64,000 bases of DNA. Origin: Myrmaecium sp. VS I D KN 1 (Eukaryota; Ascomycota; Dothideomycetes; Valsariales; Valsariaceae). Shown here one piece after another: positions 1 through 11,414 of the stretch; positions within the stretch are counted from its first letter, which is position 1; each line of letters begins with the position of its first letter. The DNA lies in contig JADQAV010000009.1 of NCBI GenBank assembly GCA_019775845.1, positions 682,001 through 746,000 of the forward strand. The letters are read 5' to 3'. Position numbers and translations under genes: made by a program. The notes below the pieces were generated by a model that saw only the letters and a program-made list of their open reading frames with translations, ran no database searches and was not told where the DNA came from.

Positions 1-1067
1 ACTTGTCTGCAGCGAGGAAGTGATCTTCTCTCAATGAGGATTTGAAACGCCATATACCGCGCTCTGCTGTCACTCCTGCGGACGGATCTTGCTTGGTTCT
101 GAGGTCGGATCGGAAAAGCAGAGTTCATCATCACTTCACCGCCGAGGTCGAGACAAGCACTCCTCTACTGGAATGCGATCCACTCCCCTCCTTCCACCCG
201 CCGTCCAGAAGACTCGCCCTCCCGGGGCACCTTCCTGAGTGTTAGGATTCACCTGCGGTGCGGCCTCCCTGCATGATGTCAGACTGCCGTGTAACGCCTC
301 GTGGGTTCCGTCCCGACAGCAGACGGACAGCCTAGACAGATTGCCAACCAGTCAGGCCCAGCATATGCCGCTTGAGACCCCAGACCGAATGTCGAGGCAG
401 GGGTTCCGTTGCTTATCAGTGACTTCCGCGTGGGGCGTGGAGACTTCCGCGCGCAGGGCACACGATAGGTGGGCGCAACGGTACGTACCAACATCATCCG
501 TGCGAGTTGCTTGCGTTCACGCCCTGCCCTCCACATGCCGAGCCTCGATCCTTGCCGGAGCATACTGCAGCTTCGAGCCCACCCTCTTTCTGATCTCAGT
601 CACTGAACGGACTTGCTTGTCCAGCATCACCCTGCGAATCGCCGGGACCCCCGCTCTGCAACGATATGTATCTTCGGTACCTCCCCCACGGCACCTCCGA
701 CAGCAAGGAGTTCATCTCGCGGGGTCATATGCAGATTCTATTGGAGAGATGCCAGTTGCACAACCTTGGCCATGCCTGGCCACGGAATCGAGTTGGATCT
801 GTTGGGACGATACGGTTTTCCCTGTGCATGCACCGGAGTATATGAGGCAGTCGACCAGCTTTGCGAACCGTATGCTATACTGCTGGCTCCATTTGCGTCC
901 TTCATGCTCTCTGGCCATCAAAGAGACCTCCAACGACCGATATAAGGGTGGCGGTTCCGTCTTCGGGTTTGTCTACTGATCCAAGAGACCTCGCCAGACC
1001 ATATATACGTGCAGGACGTTATCCATCCCCCCGCCACTTAGTCGAATAGCCTCTTCATCTGGCTACC
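1..1067. other. Intergenic, upstream of permease
   Basis: I see no gene here. Open frames exist on both strands but lack ATG starts, splice sites or recognisable domains. The right end is the promoter and leader of the permease gene. Confidence 0.6.
1001..1008 (+). promoter_or_regulatory. TATA-like box of permease gene
   Basis: An ATATATAC run lies about 60 bp before the permease ATG. The position suits a core promoter, but it is a short AT match and is not proven. Confidence 0.35.
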
Positions 1068-2787
1068 ATGGACACGGAAAAGGAACCTACGAAGGCTACC
1101 CTTCCACTGAAACAGGCCGAAGTCGACGAAGATGCCTTAAAGCTGGCGGAAATGGGCTACAGTCAGGACCTTCGACGCAACTTTTCCGTCTGGTCCGTCC
1201 TGGGCGTTGGATTCTCCCTAACCAACTCGTGGTTCGGTATTTCCGCTGCGCTCATCACCGGCATAAACTCTGGCGGACCGTTGCTGATCATCTATGGCAT
1301 CATTCTCATCTTCCTCGTCAGTATATGCGTCGGCATCAGCTTGTCCGAGCTTGCGAGCGCCCTACCAAATGCAGGAGGTCAGTATTTTTGGGCTAACGAG
1401 CTGGCACCACGCCGTTATGCCAACTTTGCTAGCTACCTGACCGGCTGGTTCGCCTGGGCGGGCGCCATATTCACGTCCGCCAGCGTTGCGCTCGCCGTTG
1501 GCAGCGCACTGGTGGGATGCTGGCAGCTTACACATCCAGAACTGTAAGTGGAGCCCTCTCGATGCCTTCGGGGCCAGCTGGACCATTTTCACAGTTCTGA
1601 CATGGATCTCTTCATTTCCGCCCGCAGCGTTGTTCACCGCTGGCATGTCTTTCTTGCCTACCAGGCCACCAACGCCTTCGGCCTCCTCTTCAACCTGCAT
1701 GGACGCTTCCTCCCCACCATTTCCAAGCTCACGCTCTACATATCACTGCTCTCCCTGCTCACTTTGATCATCCTCATCCCTTCTCGAGCCCCGTCACCGC
1801 ATCAGAGTGCAAAGTTCGTCTTCGCAACCTTCATCAATAACACTGGATGGAGCCAGTCGGGGCTAGCGTTCATCCTCGGTCTCGTCAACACGAACTGGGC
1901 ATTCGCATGCCTCGACTGCGCAGTGCATCTGGCAGAGGAAGTCCACCGCCCGGAGAAGATGGTGCCTAAAGCCATCATGGGAACGGTGGGCATTGGCTTC
2001 GTGACCTCGTGGGCGTTTGGGATCGCGATGTTTTTCAGCATACAAGGGGACTTCAATGGGATCGCGGAGACGGCGACCGGGGTGCCTATCTTGGAGCTGT
2101 TTTACAGGGCGCTGAGGAGTAAGGGCGGTGCGATCGCAGCGGAGGGCTTGGTCATGGCGACGGGTGTGGGGTGCTTGGTCGCCAGTCACACCTGGCAGTG
2201 CCGCTTGCTGTGGAGCTTCGCAAGAGATGGTGGGGTGCCAGGCTGGCGGTGGTTAGGCAGAGTGGGCTGGAGGACTGGAGAGAAAGGAGGTACCGAAGCG
2301 GCAGTGCCCGTCAGGGCTCATCTGGTAAGTTGTATAGTCGTAGCGGTTGTGGGATGCTTATATTTGGCAAGTGCTACAGCTTTCAATAGGTGAGCTCCTC
2401 TTATCTTCTCGACCCTAATCTTCACCTGTGGGTTCTCTGAGCTGACGCAGATGTAGTATGGTCACGGCTTGTATTACCCTTCTGTATCTCTCCTACAGCA
2501 TCCCGGTCACGTTTCTCCTGATCCGAGGTCGCGGCTACATCACCCACGGGCCGTTCTGGCTGGGAAAATTTGGTCTGTTCTGTAACATCGTGCTGCTTGC
2601 CTGGACGATCTTCACCATCATCATGTACTCCTTCCCATACCAGAAACCTGTTCAACCAGACAATATGAATTACGTCTCTGTGGTATATGCAGTGGTAGTT
2701 CTAATCGTTGCGATCGACTGGATCGTCAGGGGGAGAAGAAGCTACAGAGGTGTGGACGAGAGACACGAAGCGGTACGAGGAAGCTAA
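1068..2787 (+). CDS. Choline/amino-acid permease (APC superfamily)
   Basis: Predicted plasma-membrane permease of 522 aa, of the fungal choline/GABA/amino-acid transporter group related to yeast Hnm1. Three exons are inferred: 1068-1543, 1628-2389 and 2457-2787. The introns are 84 and 67 nt, and both joins keep frame; the second restores the family segment FNSMVTACITLLYLSYSIPV. The N-terminus is hydrophilic, then a conserved first membrane block (VLGVGFSLTNSWFGIS) is followed by about twelve hydrophobic segments, including the family's NAGGQYFW and RWHVFLAYQ stretches. Length fits the family. The start is the first ATG that gives an acidic cytosolic N-terminus. Substrate cannot be read from sequence: choline, GABA or another amine are all possible. 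Confidence 0.9.
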
Positions 2788-3089
2788 TAAGTCAGCGGAG
2801 CGCAGCAATATTGAGGTCGTGGAGCTCACCGGTTTCAGAGCAGTGCTTGCCTTCGACGCCGAAACTCAATGGTGCCTGGTGAATGCTCATAACCGGACGG
2901 TAGTGGCAACCGGCCATGAAGCAGGAACGACCTCATCTTTAACTTTACCAAACCTAGATCCATATTCATGTACTGCGTCTCCCCGGACATACAGCCCCAC
3001 CGTCACAGTTCGTCCAGTGCAGTCTGAATGACCGATATCTTTTCGTGAGGTCAATTTAACCGTCACATTCATTATCCTTTTCCGCCATC

Positions 3090-5220
3090 ATGGGGGAACG
3101 GCATACCCCGTTCTTTCAGGACCTGTATTCCGGACGAGTTGCACGGGGGTATCTTGAACGTTTCCCGGATCTTCCCGGACATAGAACGTCGAGACGTCTA
3201 GCCGCCTACTTAAATCGGTATGTGCGTTGGCTGTGGCCGGATATTGAGCATGCTCTCCAAGGTTCTTTGGATCTCGACCAGCTAACAATCCAGTTACCGC
3301 CTCTGCTTCGACGGACCTTGGATCCGTTGGAGTCCTGAAGAAGTCGCACGGCTCGCGCGGCGCAACTTCTATCTCCGACCGCTGCCCCCGATTGACCCTG
3401 CTGCCTATTACGACCTCCTCAATGCTGCCCAAGCCTTCAACGACGCGTACGAAGCCGCCACTAAAAGACCGACGACGCCGAAAAACCAGAGGTTGGAAAG
3501 GGCGACAGGAGTGATGGAGGCGCTTTCGCAAGCGCTTTGGACAAATGAATCCGCCGTCGTGCGTTATTCGAACTGGCTCTTGCCGGAGAAGAATGCGGCG
3601 GTGGTGTCCACACTGCATGAGGCGCCGGACTCGCCCGATGCGAAATACGTTCGATTGTTCTTCCCCAAGAATCCGGATGAAGATCTTGACAAATTCTTTG
3701 CAGTACTAGAAGATCTGCTCACGTCCAATGCCGGATTCTGCCAACACGCAGCATTGCGGACCCGTGCTCTAGCACGAATGTACGTGGAGGACTATGACGG
3801 CGCCGTCACAGACCTGACTCGTGGGCTGCAGCTCTGCGACCGGCCCGAGCGAGATCCTTACTTGTACATCTTGCATAATCGGGATCTTGGGATTTCGTCC
3901 TTGCGAAAGCAGTTCCACTTCTATCGAGCCGAGGCCTACCTTCAGAAAGCGTGCCGCCACGTGGATGCCGCTTTAGACAGCGTGGCGCCATCCGTGGCTG
4001 CCGCGCTGCCGCTTTCTGAACAGCGGAAGGCTCGTCATAAACGCAAGAAAGCCCAACTAGCCGTACAGACTTATGCCGAAAAAGCGCTCGGCGATTACAT
4101 GGCATTTCTCTCCGACATTAGATATGCGCCAGGGGTCACAGTCAGAGACGCTGAGGAGTTCATTCGCAACGTATCCGCCGCCATCAGGCAGGAGGAGTCT
4201 GCTGAGTCCTCAGAAGACGTCCAGTACCCGGACTTTCCTCAGTCCGTCTGCATTCCAGTCTCCTCTCTGTTCGGGTCCCCGAGCCCTTCGATCGTACCGT
4301 TTCCCAGGACCGCACAGGTCTGGAGTTGCTCCCCACGGCCATTCGCAGAAAGGATCTCTTTCATGTCCGAGGGAGTGTCCTATCACCCCTTCCTCCCGGA
4401 CGTCCTGCACGCTGTCCTGCTCTGCCACCTGTTGCTCCGCACACCCGAGGCGGAATTCCGGCGGCACGGCAACGCCGTCGCTCGTTGCCTCAGCCTAACG
4501 AACCCGGTGCTCAGCTTTGCGGCCCCGGTCTGCCCCGCACGAGAAGAGTTGATCGCCATCCTAGTTGCACTCCACCAGCTCGATGAGAAGACGCAAGGGC
4601 AACCGGACGGCCAGGCCCGCGCCGACGAGGGTGCCACGATGCCCGAGGAGCCGCGAGCGTGGTTACCGAGGTTCTGGAACGGGGGGCAGTGGGCAAGCCT
4701 GTGCCTGCAACCCGGTCTCGGGCTCTTTATGAATTTCCGAGCGGCAATCCGCAAAGCGCCGGACAAGGAGGACGAAGATTGGCAGCAATTGCTCTGCTAC
4801 GCGGACATCTTGGAGGCCGTCTCCAAGCACAAGTGGCTGGCGTCGCGACGGTCCTTCCGAGAGACGCTGCAGAAGGTCCGCGCCCGGCAAGCAAAGTCCG
4901 AAGACCTTTCGGAGGAAGGAGGTAGGCGTGAGAAGGTATGGAAGACTCCGCTGTGGCATCTGGGTCATGTTGCAATGCGGGAACAGACACGTCATGAGTG
5001 TGATGAAGGTGTGAAAAGGCTGGCCAAGCAGGGGAGCGAGAGGGCTGAGAGCATTATGACGTGGATTATGAAATATAGAGGTAAATTCCACGGGTTGGAA
5101 GCGGTGGCGGAGCCGGAGCCGGAGCCGGAGGATTCGAGCGTCTCTTCTTCGGCGGCTACTGCTACGCTAGTGCTCGGCCTGCGGGAGAATCCTCCTGAGA
5201 CAGCTGAACGAGAAGTGTAA
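3090..5220 (+). CDS. Fungal helical-repeat (TPR-like) protein, function unknown
   Basis: Two exons (3090-3217 and 3294-5220, 76-nt intron) encode 684 aa. The join gives LNRYRLCFDGPWIRWSPEE across the splice site. The middle (roughly residues 190-330) has paired amphipathic helices with TPR-like spacing, including ALARMYVEDYDGAVTDLTRG and FHFYRAEAYLQKA. A later block, HPFLPDVLHAVLLCHLLLRT, is typical of a widespread but unnamed Pezizomycotina protein group. The C-terminus is low complexity, with an EPEPEPE stretch. There is no signal peptide, membrane segment or catalytic motif, so a scaffold role is plausible, but I do not recognise a function. It lies 302 bp downstream of the permease on the same strand. 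Confidence 0.8.
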
Positions 5221-5922
5221 GGAGGGCAGAGCATTCTCATCACATCAATGCTTTTTATGCGGTTCACTCGGCATGATCAGCCTGGGAAGACAAGACTAGG
5301 CGAGGGTCTGCCATGCCACTGTGGACCGAGTTTTGTGTCATGCTGCGGTTGTGGATTGACGACCAATGAATATTTCATTGATTACTAGAAGGGGGTTGAG
5401 TATAAGGATTCTCCACACGCGAGGGATTTACATATGATGTAGACATCCCGATCAAAGCGTCCGAGGGGCGTGCGAGAACGGCTGGGACATGCCAATACAC
5501 ACTTCGATCTCACATCAAGATGCACGTAAATTTTCCTATTTCCGTGTGACCTGATCAGTGATAACGAACAAAGAATTTTGCAGATCAATCCGGGAGAAAC
5601 GAAATGTAATCTTCCTGACACGTGGCTCAGACTTGCCTTTTGGCGGATCAACGACGCCCGCGTCTTCACGAATGAGCAGAACGCGCGAGCCGGGTCGTCG
5701 CTCGCTCCCGGTTACCGCTGCTGCTGCGGAGCGAAACCAGAGAGTGCGAGCGGGACCCCAGCCACGCCTCTGCCCAAGGGACCAAAGACACGGAGTCTCA
5801 CAAGTATCTGTATGGAACCAGGGGTTTGTTAAGCCCCAAGCTCCTCCTCATTGCCCGCAGGGAAGATGAATTTGGAGAAAGAAAAGAAAAAGATGGAAAG
5901 TTGCAGCTCACCTCCCATAGTA
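5221..5922. other. Convergent intergenic region
   Basis: Holds the 3' ends of the helical-repeat gene (+) and the asparagine synthetase-like gene (-). I see no further gene, repeat or RNA. Confidence 0.6.
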
Positions 5923-7751
5923 CTAGCTAATGACATGAGTCCCTTTGGTTCTGCCGACTTCCATCTTCGCGGTGCGAGCGCCAAATTGGATCTGGGCACA
6001 TGGTCAGCAGGGCCGAGCGTGACGTGCGTTTTGGGCAATGCGAGAGACTTACGGCACGTTTCTTCTCCGACGCGACCCCTTTCATCCCCAGCTTCCACGC
6101 CACCAGCCTAAGGACCTTCTTCCCGGGCTCCACCGTCGGGCCGTCAGGCGCATCGACTTGCCCGAATCCGCATTTCTGCCAGACAGGAGCATCCAACGCC
6201 CATTTCAGGAGATCTTCGTCGAGGTAAGGGAATCTAACCTCCCTTGCCCAGTTCGAGATTACCCGGTCGTCGCGACCGAGGTTGCGCTTGCCGAGGCGGT
6301 TGATGTCCAGGTCCAGCTCGTCCAGCAGGCCCTTGAAGCCGTGCCTTTCGAAAGCGGTGGCGTGTCTTTGATAGCCACCAAAGAGCTCATCCGCTCCGAG
6401 GCCAGATAGAAGGACACGAGCAGGTGTGGCGTAATCCACCGGTGCGCCTTCGGTGGATGTGAGCTTGCCAATGCCGCGAGACGCGAAATAAAGTGCGAAC
6501 GCTATCGACAGGTCCATTTCGGTATTGTGAGGGTGCATGAGTTCGATCACCTTGGTACGGTGCGCCAACGTCTCCGTGTATGGGACATTTACTTCTACGA
6601 ACCTCCAGGTACGACCAGAGCAGACATCCTGTAATTCCTTGAACGATTTTCTTCCGGTGATTCGGTCGGGACACAGTTCATATGGTGAGCTCTTGCCGTC
6701 CTCATCGCTAGATTTGTGAACACGTGGGTTTTGGAAGGCGACATTAAGCAGGTCAATGCTCTCCGAAGGTGGTAGAATATCGTGGCATAAACGTGCTAAT
6801 ACCGCACAGTCGAGGCCTCCGGAGAAGAGTATTGCAATATTCGCGCTGGATGTGCCATCGGACTCTTTTCCATGCAGAGCGGCATTGCCAAGGTGCAAGA
6901 TGCGTAGCTCAAGAGATGCACGTAAATGCCGCTCAAGCAGCGCTACCGAGGGAGGAAGGAGGCCGAGGGGTTCCTTAGCAGGCCCTGGAACCGCTTTGTT
7001 CAGGGGAGCCCAAGGTAATCGCTAGATCAAGATTAGACATGTAGGCAGATTAGAGCAATGTTCACGTACATACCAATGTCGATGCATCGTGGTCTGATGA
7101 AGAAGCATGCGAAGGAATGCGAACAACGCGGAAAGCGTTTCCATCCCCTTGGTGCAGCGGTGCTTGCGCCAACTCAACGACATAGATGCCGTCTGCCTCT
7201 ACTTCTGACCAATCTTCCCCTGTAGCATTCGTACATACACTAGAAATCAGGAAATCGTTAGAGGTCACGGTGGACTTGAGGAGAGACCTCCTACCCAGGC
7301 AATCTCTCCCATAGTAGATACGCTGGTGCGGAGCATCATAGAAGACAAAGGCGTAGGGCCCGGAGAGCAAGGAGATAGCCTCGATCATGCCCTGATAGGG
7401 TGAGACTCCGATACGACTCTTCGAGCAAGCATCCACAAATACTTTGAAGACAGACTCGGTATCATTCCCGTATACCGGGCGTCCGCGTATCTTCCACACG
7501 TCTCCATTCCAACAAAGGACTGAGCCGGTGGAAGAATCCACAAGAGGTTGTGCCACGACAGTCTCTCCTCGGAGAGAAAGAACAGTGGAAAAGAAGCTGA
7601 GATAGAGCGGACCCGTAGCCGGCTCACCTGGTCGAACCACTACATCATATTGCCTGGCACTGTCCGGTCCACGGCTCTCCAGCAGCTGTCTCGTGCCGTC
7701 AGATGGTGCTCGAAAGCCGCTGCGGCTCAATGAGAAGTGGATGCCGCACAT
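5923..7751 (-). CDS. Asparagine synthetase domain protein (ASNSD1/YML096W type)
   Basis: Three exons on the minus strand (7751-7074, 7021-6053, 5991-5923; introns 52 and 61 nt) encode 571 aa. The protein opens MCGIHFS, so after Met removal Cys2 is the N-terminal nucleophile of a class II glutamine amidotransferase. The second half is an asparagine synthetase-type ATP pyrophosphatase domain, with a SGGLDCAVL loop (usual form SGGLDS) and LLSGLGADELFGGYQRH. The last short exon restores the conserved basic tail KRAIQFGARTAKM. The split layout and weakly conserved glutaminase half match the ASNSD1/yeast YML096W group rather than canonical Asn1, so true asparagine synthesis is uncertain. It shares a 493-bp divergent promoter with the VPS9 gene. 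Confidence 0.9.
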
Positions 7752-8244
7752 ATACAGCACGGATGGGCAATCCTACCGAGCCCAGGCGGATCGCGCAGCC
7801 CCGAACCCAAGGCCCGCCTTCGGTGGTATGAGAGGCCACCGGTTCCACGTTACAGCCGTGATCACTGGATGGCCTTCCCGCGTGAAGATGGCGGAAGAGC
7901 ACGCAGAAAGTCCGTATGCAGGCAACTTGGAAGACTGGGAGGACGGGAAAACTCGAAGGAAGACGCCAACGGAACTGGCCCGACGTCAAAGATAAGATTG
8001 GGCGGATCAAAGTGGCACCGGCAGCCCTACCGGGCATCTCCCATCCAATCCCTAGGAGTACCGCAGCTCGGTCGTCATCCACATGCCAGCTTCGCCCCCC
8101 AAAAGCTTGGGTGCCAACTTCCCCGGTCGACAAGGTCCCGCTGTTTCGCTCGAGCTCTGTCCGCATCACAACAGACCTCATGGGTCCTGCCTTTCTTTGC
8201 TATCCTCTCTGCGCATAAAATCACCGCACGCTGGCTAACGGCCT
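7752..8244. other. Divergent promoter region
   Basis: Spacer between the asparagine synthetase-like gene (-) and VPS9 (+), expected to hold both promoters. No clear TATA box or repeat is seen. Confidence 0.55.
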
Positions 8245-10869
8245 ATGTCTTCGCCCACGCGTCCCGCCGATAACCCCGATGAAGCACCAAGACCTGGGAC
8301 AGATGATGTGAGCGTGATCGCAGGAGGAGAACAACCATCCTCTGGCCTACCACCGACCACACAGATGCCGAGTACAGCTTCAGAAGGCTCCGAGAATACA
8401 CAGAACTCGTCGGCGAGCGATGTAGAATACCAGCCGCCGGCTCACCACGAGCACGACAAGGTACAAGAGGGTGCCGATACGGGAAGTGCAGCGATAGCAG
8501 ACCCAGGCCCGCAGCCAGGACCGACTTTAGATTTGAGCGCACCTCAAGTAAAATCCGAAGTGACAGCGTCCTTGGAACAAGAGCATGGCGTCCCAGTACA
8601 AGGTTCGGCGGAGCAACTTCTCAAACAGACGGCGGAGCTGTCACTGAATGGCGAGGCAGCGTCACAAGACGCTGTAGAGAAGGAGAGAGTGAAGTCGCCA
8701 TCCCCACCACCCCCTCCTCCAAAGGACGAAAAGTACCTCAATGCTATCACGCCTACGCAGTCACAATTCCCCGCTCAGGATGTGGACGGTACGAAATCTG
8801 AGGATGAAAGAGACATGGAGTATGCGGAGAAATATGGTGTTGAGGAGACCAACGGTAACGCGGCGGTAGACGACTCACAATCCGAAATACAGAGCATCAT
8901 GGAACAGTTTGACAGTGACATGGGCGGTCCGGGAATGGATGAGATCATGTCTCCCCGCCTGGAGATCGCACATCCGCACTTCGGTTCACACGACCAACAT
9001 CCACCACGAAGATCCAGCCTGGAGCCTTTGTCACAAGAATCACCGGTGGAAGCAGGCCTCCCCGCTCAACCACCACCGCCGCGTACCTCGTCTCTCTCTG
9101 CTGCCAGTGGCAAGGCGCCTGCATCCGACGCTCCGGCTGCTTCGCCGAGCCCCGCGCAACTCATGTTTAAAGCTCCACCTCCACAGCCGGATCCAGAGCC
9201 TGATCTGCCGTTTGATTTCCATCGTTTCCTCGAGCAGTTACGACACCGAACCGCGGACCCTGTAGCGAAGTTCCTGCGGTCATTCTTGACCGAGTTCGGC
9301 AAGAAGCAGTGGATGGTGCATGAACAGGTCAAGATCATCAGTGACTTTCTCGAGTTCATCACCAAGAAAATGGCGCAGTGCGAGGTCTGGAGGACAGTGT
9401 CAGATACCGAGTTCGACAATGCGCGGGAAGGCATGGAAAAGCTAGTGATGAATCGCCTATATACGCAAACATTTTCTCCCGCCATACCACCTCCGCAACC
9501 ACTCCCGGATGGTAAGGGACGGCGAAAGGGAGGCCAAGCGTTAGGCCCGGGACGGCGAGGGCAACACCAAGAGGACGTTGAACGAGACGAGGTCTTAGCG
9601 CAGAAAATACGGATATACAAGTGGGTAAGAGAGGAGCATCTCGACATCAAGCCATTGGGCGAGAGAGGGAATAAATTCATATTACTGGCGCAGCAAGGTA
9701 ACCCATGCCCATCTTGCGTATTAAAGAACTGAACTTAACTTGCCCTTCCTCAGAGCTCCTGAAGATCAAGAGTTATCGCGCCCCGCGGGATAAGGTGATT
9801 TGCATCTTAAACTGCTGCAAAGTCATCTTCGGCTTCCTGCGCAGTGCGCAAGCCGACCAATCCGCCGACTCCTTCGTTCCGCTGCTCATCTACACCGTCC
9901 TCCAAGCGAACCCGGAACATCTGGTTTCCAACGTGCAATACATCCTGCGATTCCGGAATCAGGAAAAGCTCGCCGGCGAAGCGGGGTATTACATCTCGTC
10001 GCTCATGGGCGCGGTGCAGTTCATCGAGAACCTCGATCGCACCAGCCTCACCATTTCCGACGAAGAATACGAGAAGCACGTGGAGGCGGCCGTGTCGGAG
10101 ATCGCGGAGCGGCACTCCGCCGAGGAACAGGAGCAGTCGCGGCTCCAAAAGCAACGGGAACGGCTGGAGCCCGGCCCGTCGGACCACCGCCGCCGCCAGC
10201 CGTCCCCGCACATGCCCGTCGTGTCGGAGAAGTCCAGCATCAGCCGGCCGGAAGTGACACCGCGCAACTCGCTGGACGCCGAGCGGGCGGCCCCGCGCCG
10301 CAGCGCCGGCGCCGGCTCCGGCTCCGACGACGGCGAGGAGAACGCCGCGGTGGCCGGGCTCCTCCGCACCATCCAACGCCCCCTGACCACCATCGGCCGC
10401 ATGTTCTCCGACCCGGACACGGTCGCGGGCGGCGGCTACAACGGCCCGTCGTCGGGACCCGCCCTCACCCCGCGACCGGGCAGCGCGCCTCGCCCCTCGG
10501 CGGAACCGCGTCGGCAGAGCAGCGAGCGCGCGCGGCGGGTGCGGCAGATGAGCGAGGAGGACGCGGCGGCGCGGCAGGCGAGCGCGGAGGCGGAGGAGGC
10601 GCGTCGGATCCAGCGCCAGGAGCACGCCGTCGTCGTCGAGACGTTGGCCGGCATGTTCCCCCAGCTCGATCGCGACATCATCGATGATGTGGTGCGGATG
10701 AAGGAAGGAAGGTACGTTAGCGGCATGGGAGAAACCCCCCCTTCCCCCTTTCTTTATCATGATCCCTGATGTACGTTGTACACATGTATGTGTGTTTGGG
10801 GCTAACCATTCCCTTGGCAGGGTCGGTCTCGCTGTCGACGCGTGCCTCGCGCTGAGCAATCCGGAGTAA
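8245..10869 (+). CDS. Vps9 Rab5-family guanine nucleotide exchange factor
   Basis: Three exons (8245-9697, 9754-10711, 10821-10869; introns 56 and 109 nt) encode 819 aa. The first 310 or so residues are disordered and acidic. A helical bundle and VPS9 domain follow (about 320-590), with the hallmark SADSFVPLLIYTVLQANPEH, in which Asp523 is the expected catalytic acid, and GEAGYYISSLMGAVQFIENL. A basic, proline- and alanine-rich linker leads to a C-terminal CUE domain (about 770-815, MFPQLDRDIIDDV) completed by the small third exon. VPS9 plus CUE is the yeast Vps9 architecture: it activates Rab5/Vps21 on early endosomes and binds ubiquitin. The protein is nearly twice yeast length because of the disordered regions. 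Confidence 0.93.
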
Positions 10870-10980
10870 ATCGCGTTGGATGGGGGGACGCAGGGCCGAG
10901 GAGGGTCCGTTATCCTTGTTGGACGAAGTAAAGCAAAGGAGGGGTAGGAGGGCATGCAAACTCGGCCGAGCTGCGGGATT

Positions 10981-11016
10981 CATGAGCACGAGCATAAGCA
11001 CAAGCATGAGCACGAG
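10981..11016 (+). repeat. CAYRAG hexamer tandem repeat (6 copies)
   Basis: Six direct copies of a hexamer of form CAYRAG (CATGAG, CACGAG, CATAAG, CACAAG, CATGAG, CACGAG) lie just after the VPS9 stop. The frame encodes alternating His and Glu/Lys but no gene covers it. Confidence 0.85.
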
Positions 11017-11177
11017 AAATGGCGCCGTCGTTCGCCCACTTGCCTGATGATGGAAGGAGAGGAGAGAGAGAGGAGGGAGGAGGAGAGAGGGGGGTATCTC
11101 GTGCTATCCTTTCAAGCTATATATCATCAATATATGTCCTTTCAAGATCGGAGCGGGGTGAAGAAGCAAAAACAGGA

Positions 11178-11184
11178 TTTTTTT

Positions 11185-11230
<46 letters not shown>
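11178..11230 (+). repeat. T-tract followed by A-tract
   Basis: Eight T, a GA interruption, 31 T, then 12 A. The T/A junction can fold back. It lies between convergent genes and could reflect an inserted poly(A) tail, a Pol III-type stop or simple slippage. Confidence 0.85.
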
Positions 11231-11414
11231 CCCTCCTCGTCCAAACAAGGGGAAAAAAAGGAGAAAGAGGCCATGTTTGATTCCTGCCCCATCCCGCAAG
11301 AACTGATGAGAAGAGGTAATCAAATGCAGACCGATCGAAACACCGGTAGATCGACGGTCAGCCAACGCCGCGATTACGATCATGTCAAGAGCGACTGCAT
11401 TATTCTGGTTCTGA

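Larger units (their letters stand above)
10870..11414. other. Convergent intergenic region rich in simple repeats
   Basis: Lies between VPS9 (+) and the first Zn2Cys6 gene (-). It holds a CAYRAG hexamer array, a GA-rich purine tract at about 11050-11095 and a long T/A tract. No gene is supported. Confidence 0.65.

Noticed and set aside
239-979. Long open frame before the permease
   Set aside because: It begins at GTG, has Cys/Ser/Arg-rich composition typical of non-coding frames and shows no domain.
9807-10955. Long minus-strand open frame across the VPS9 gene
   Set aside because: It is the shadow of a very GC-rich coding exon; the plus strand carries clear VPS9 and CUE motifs.
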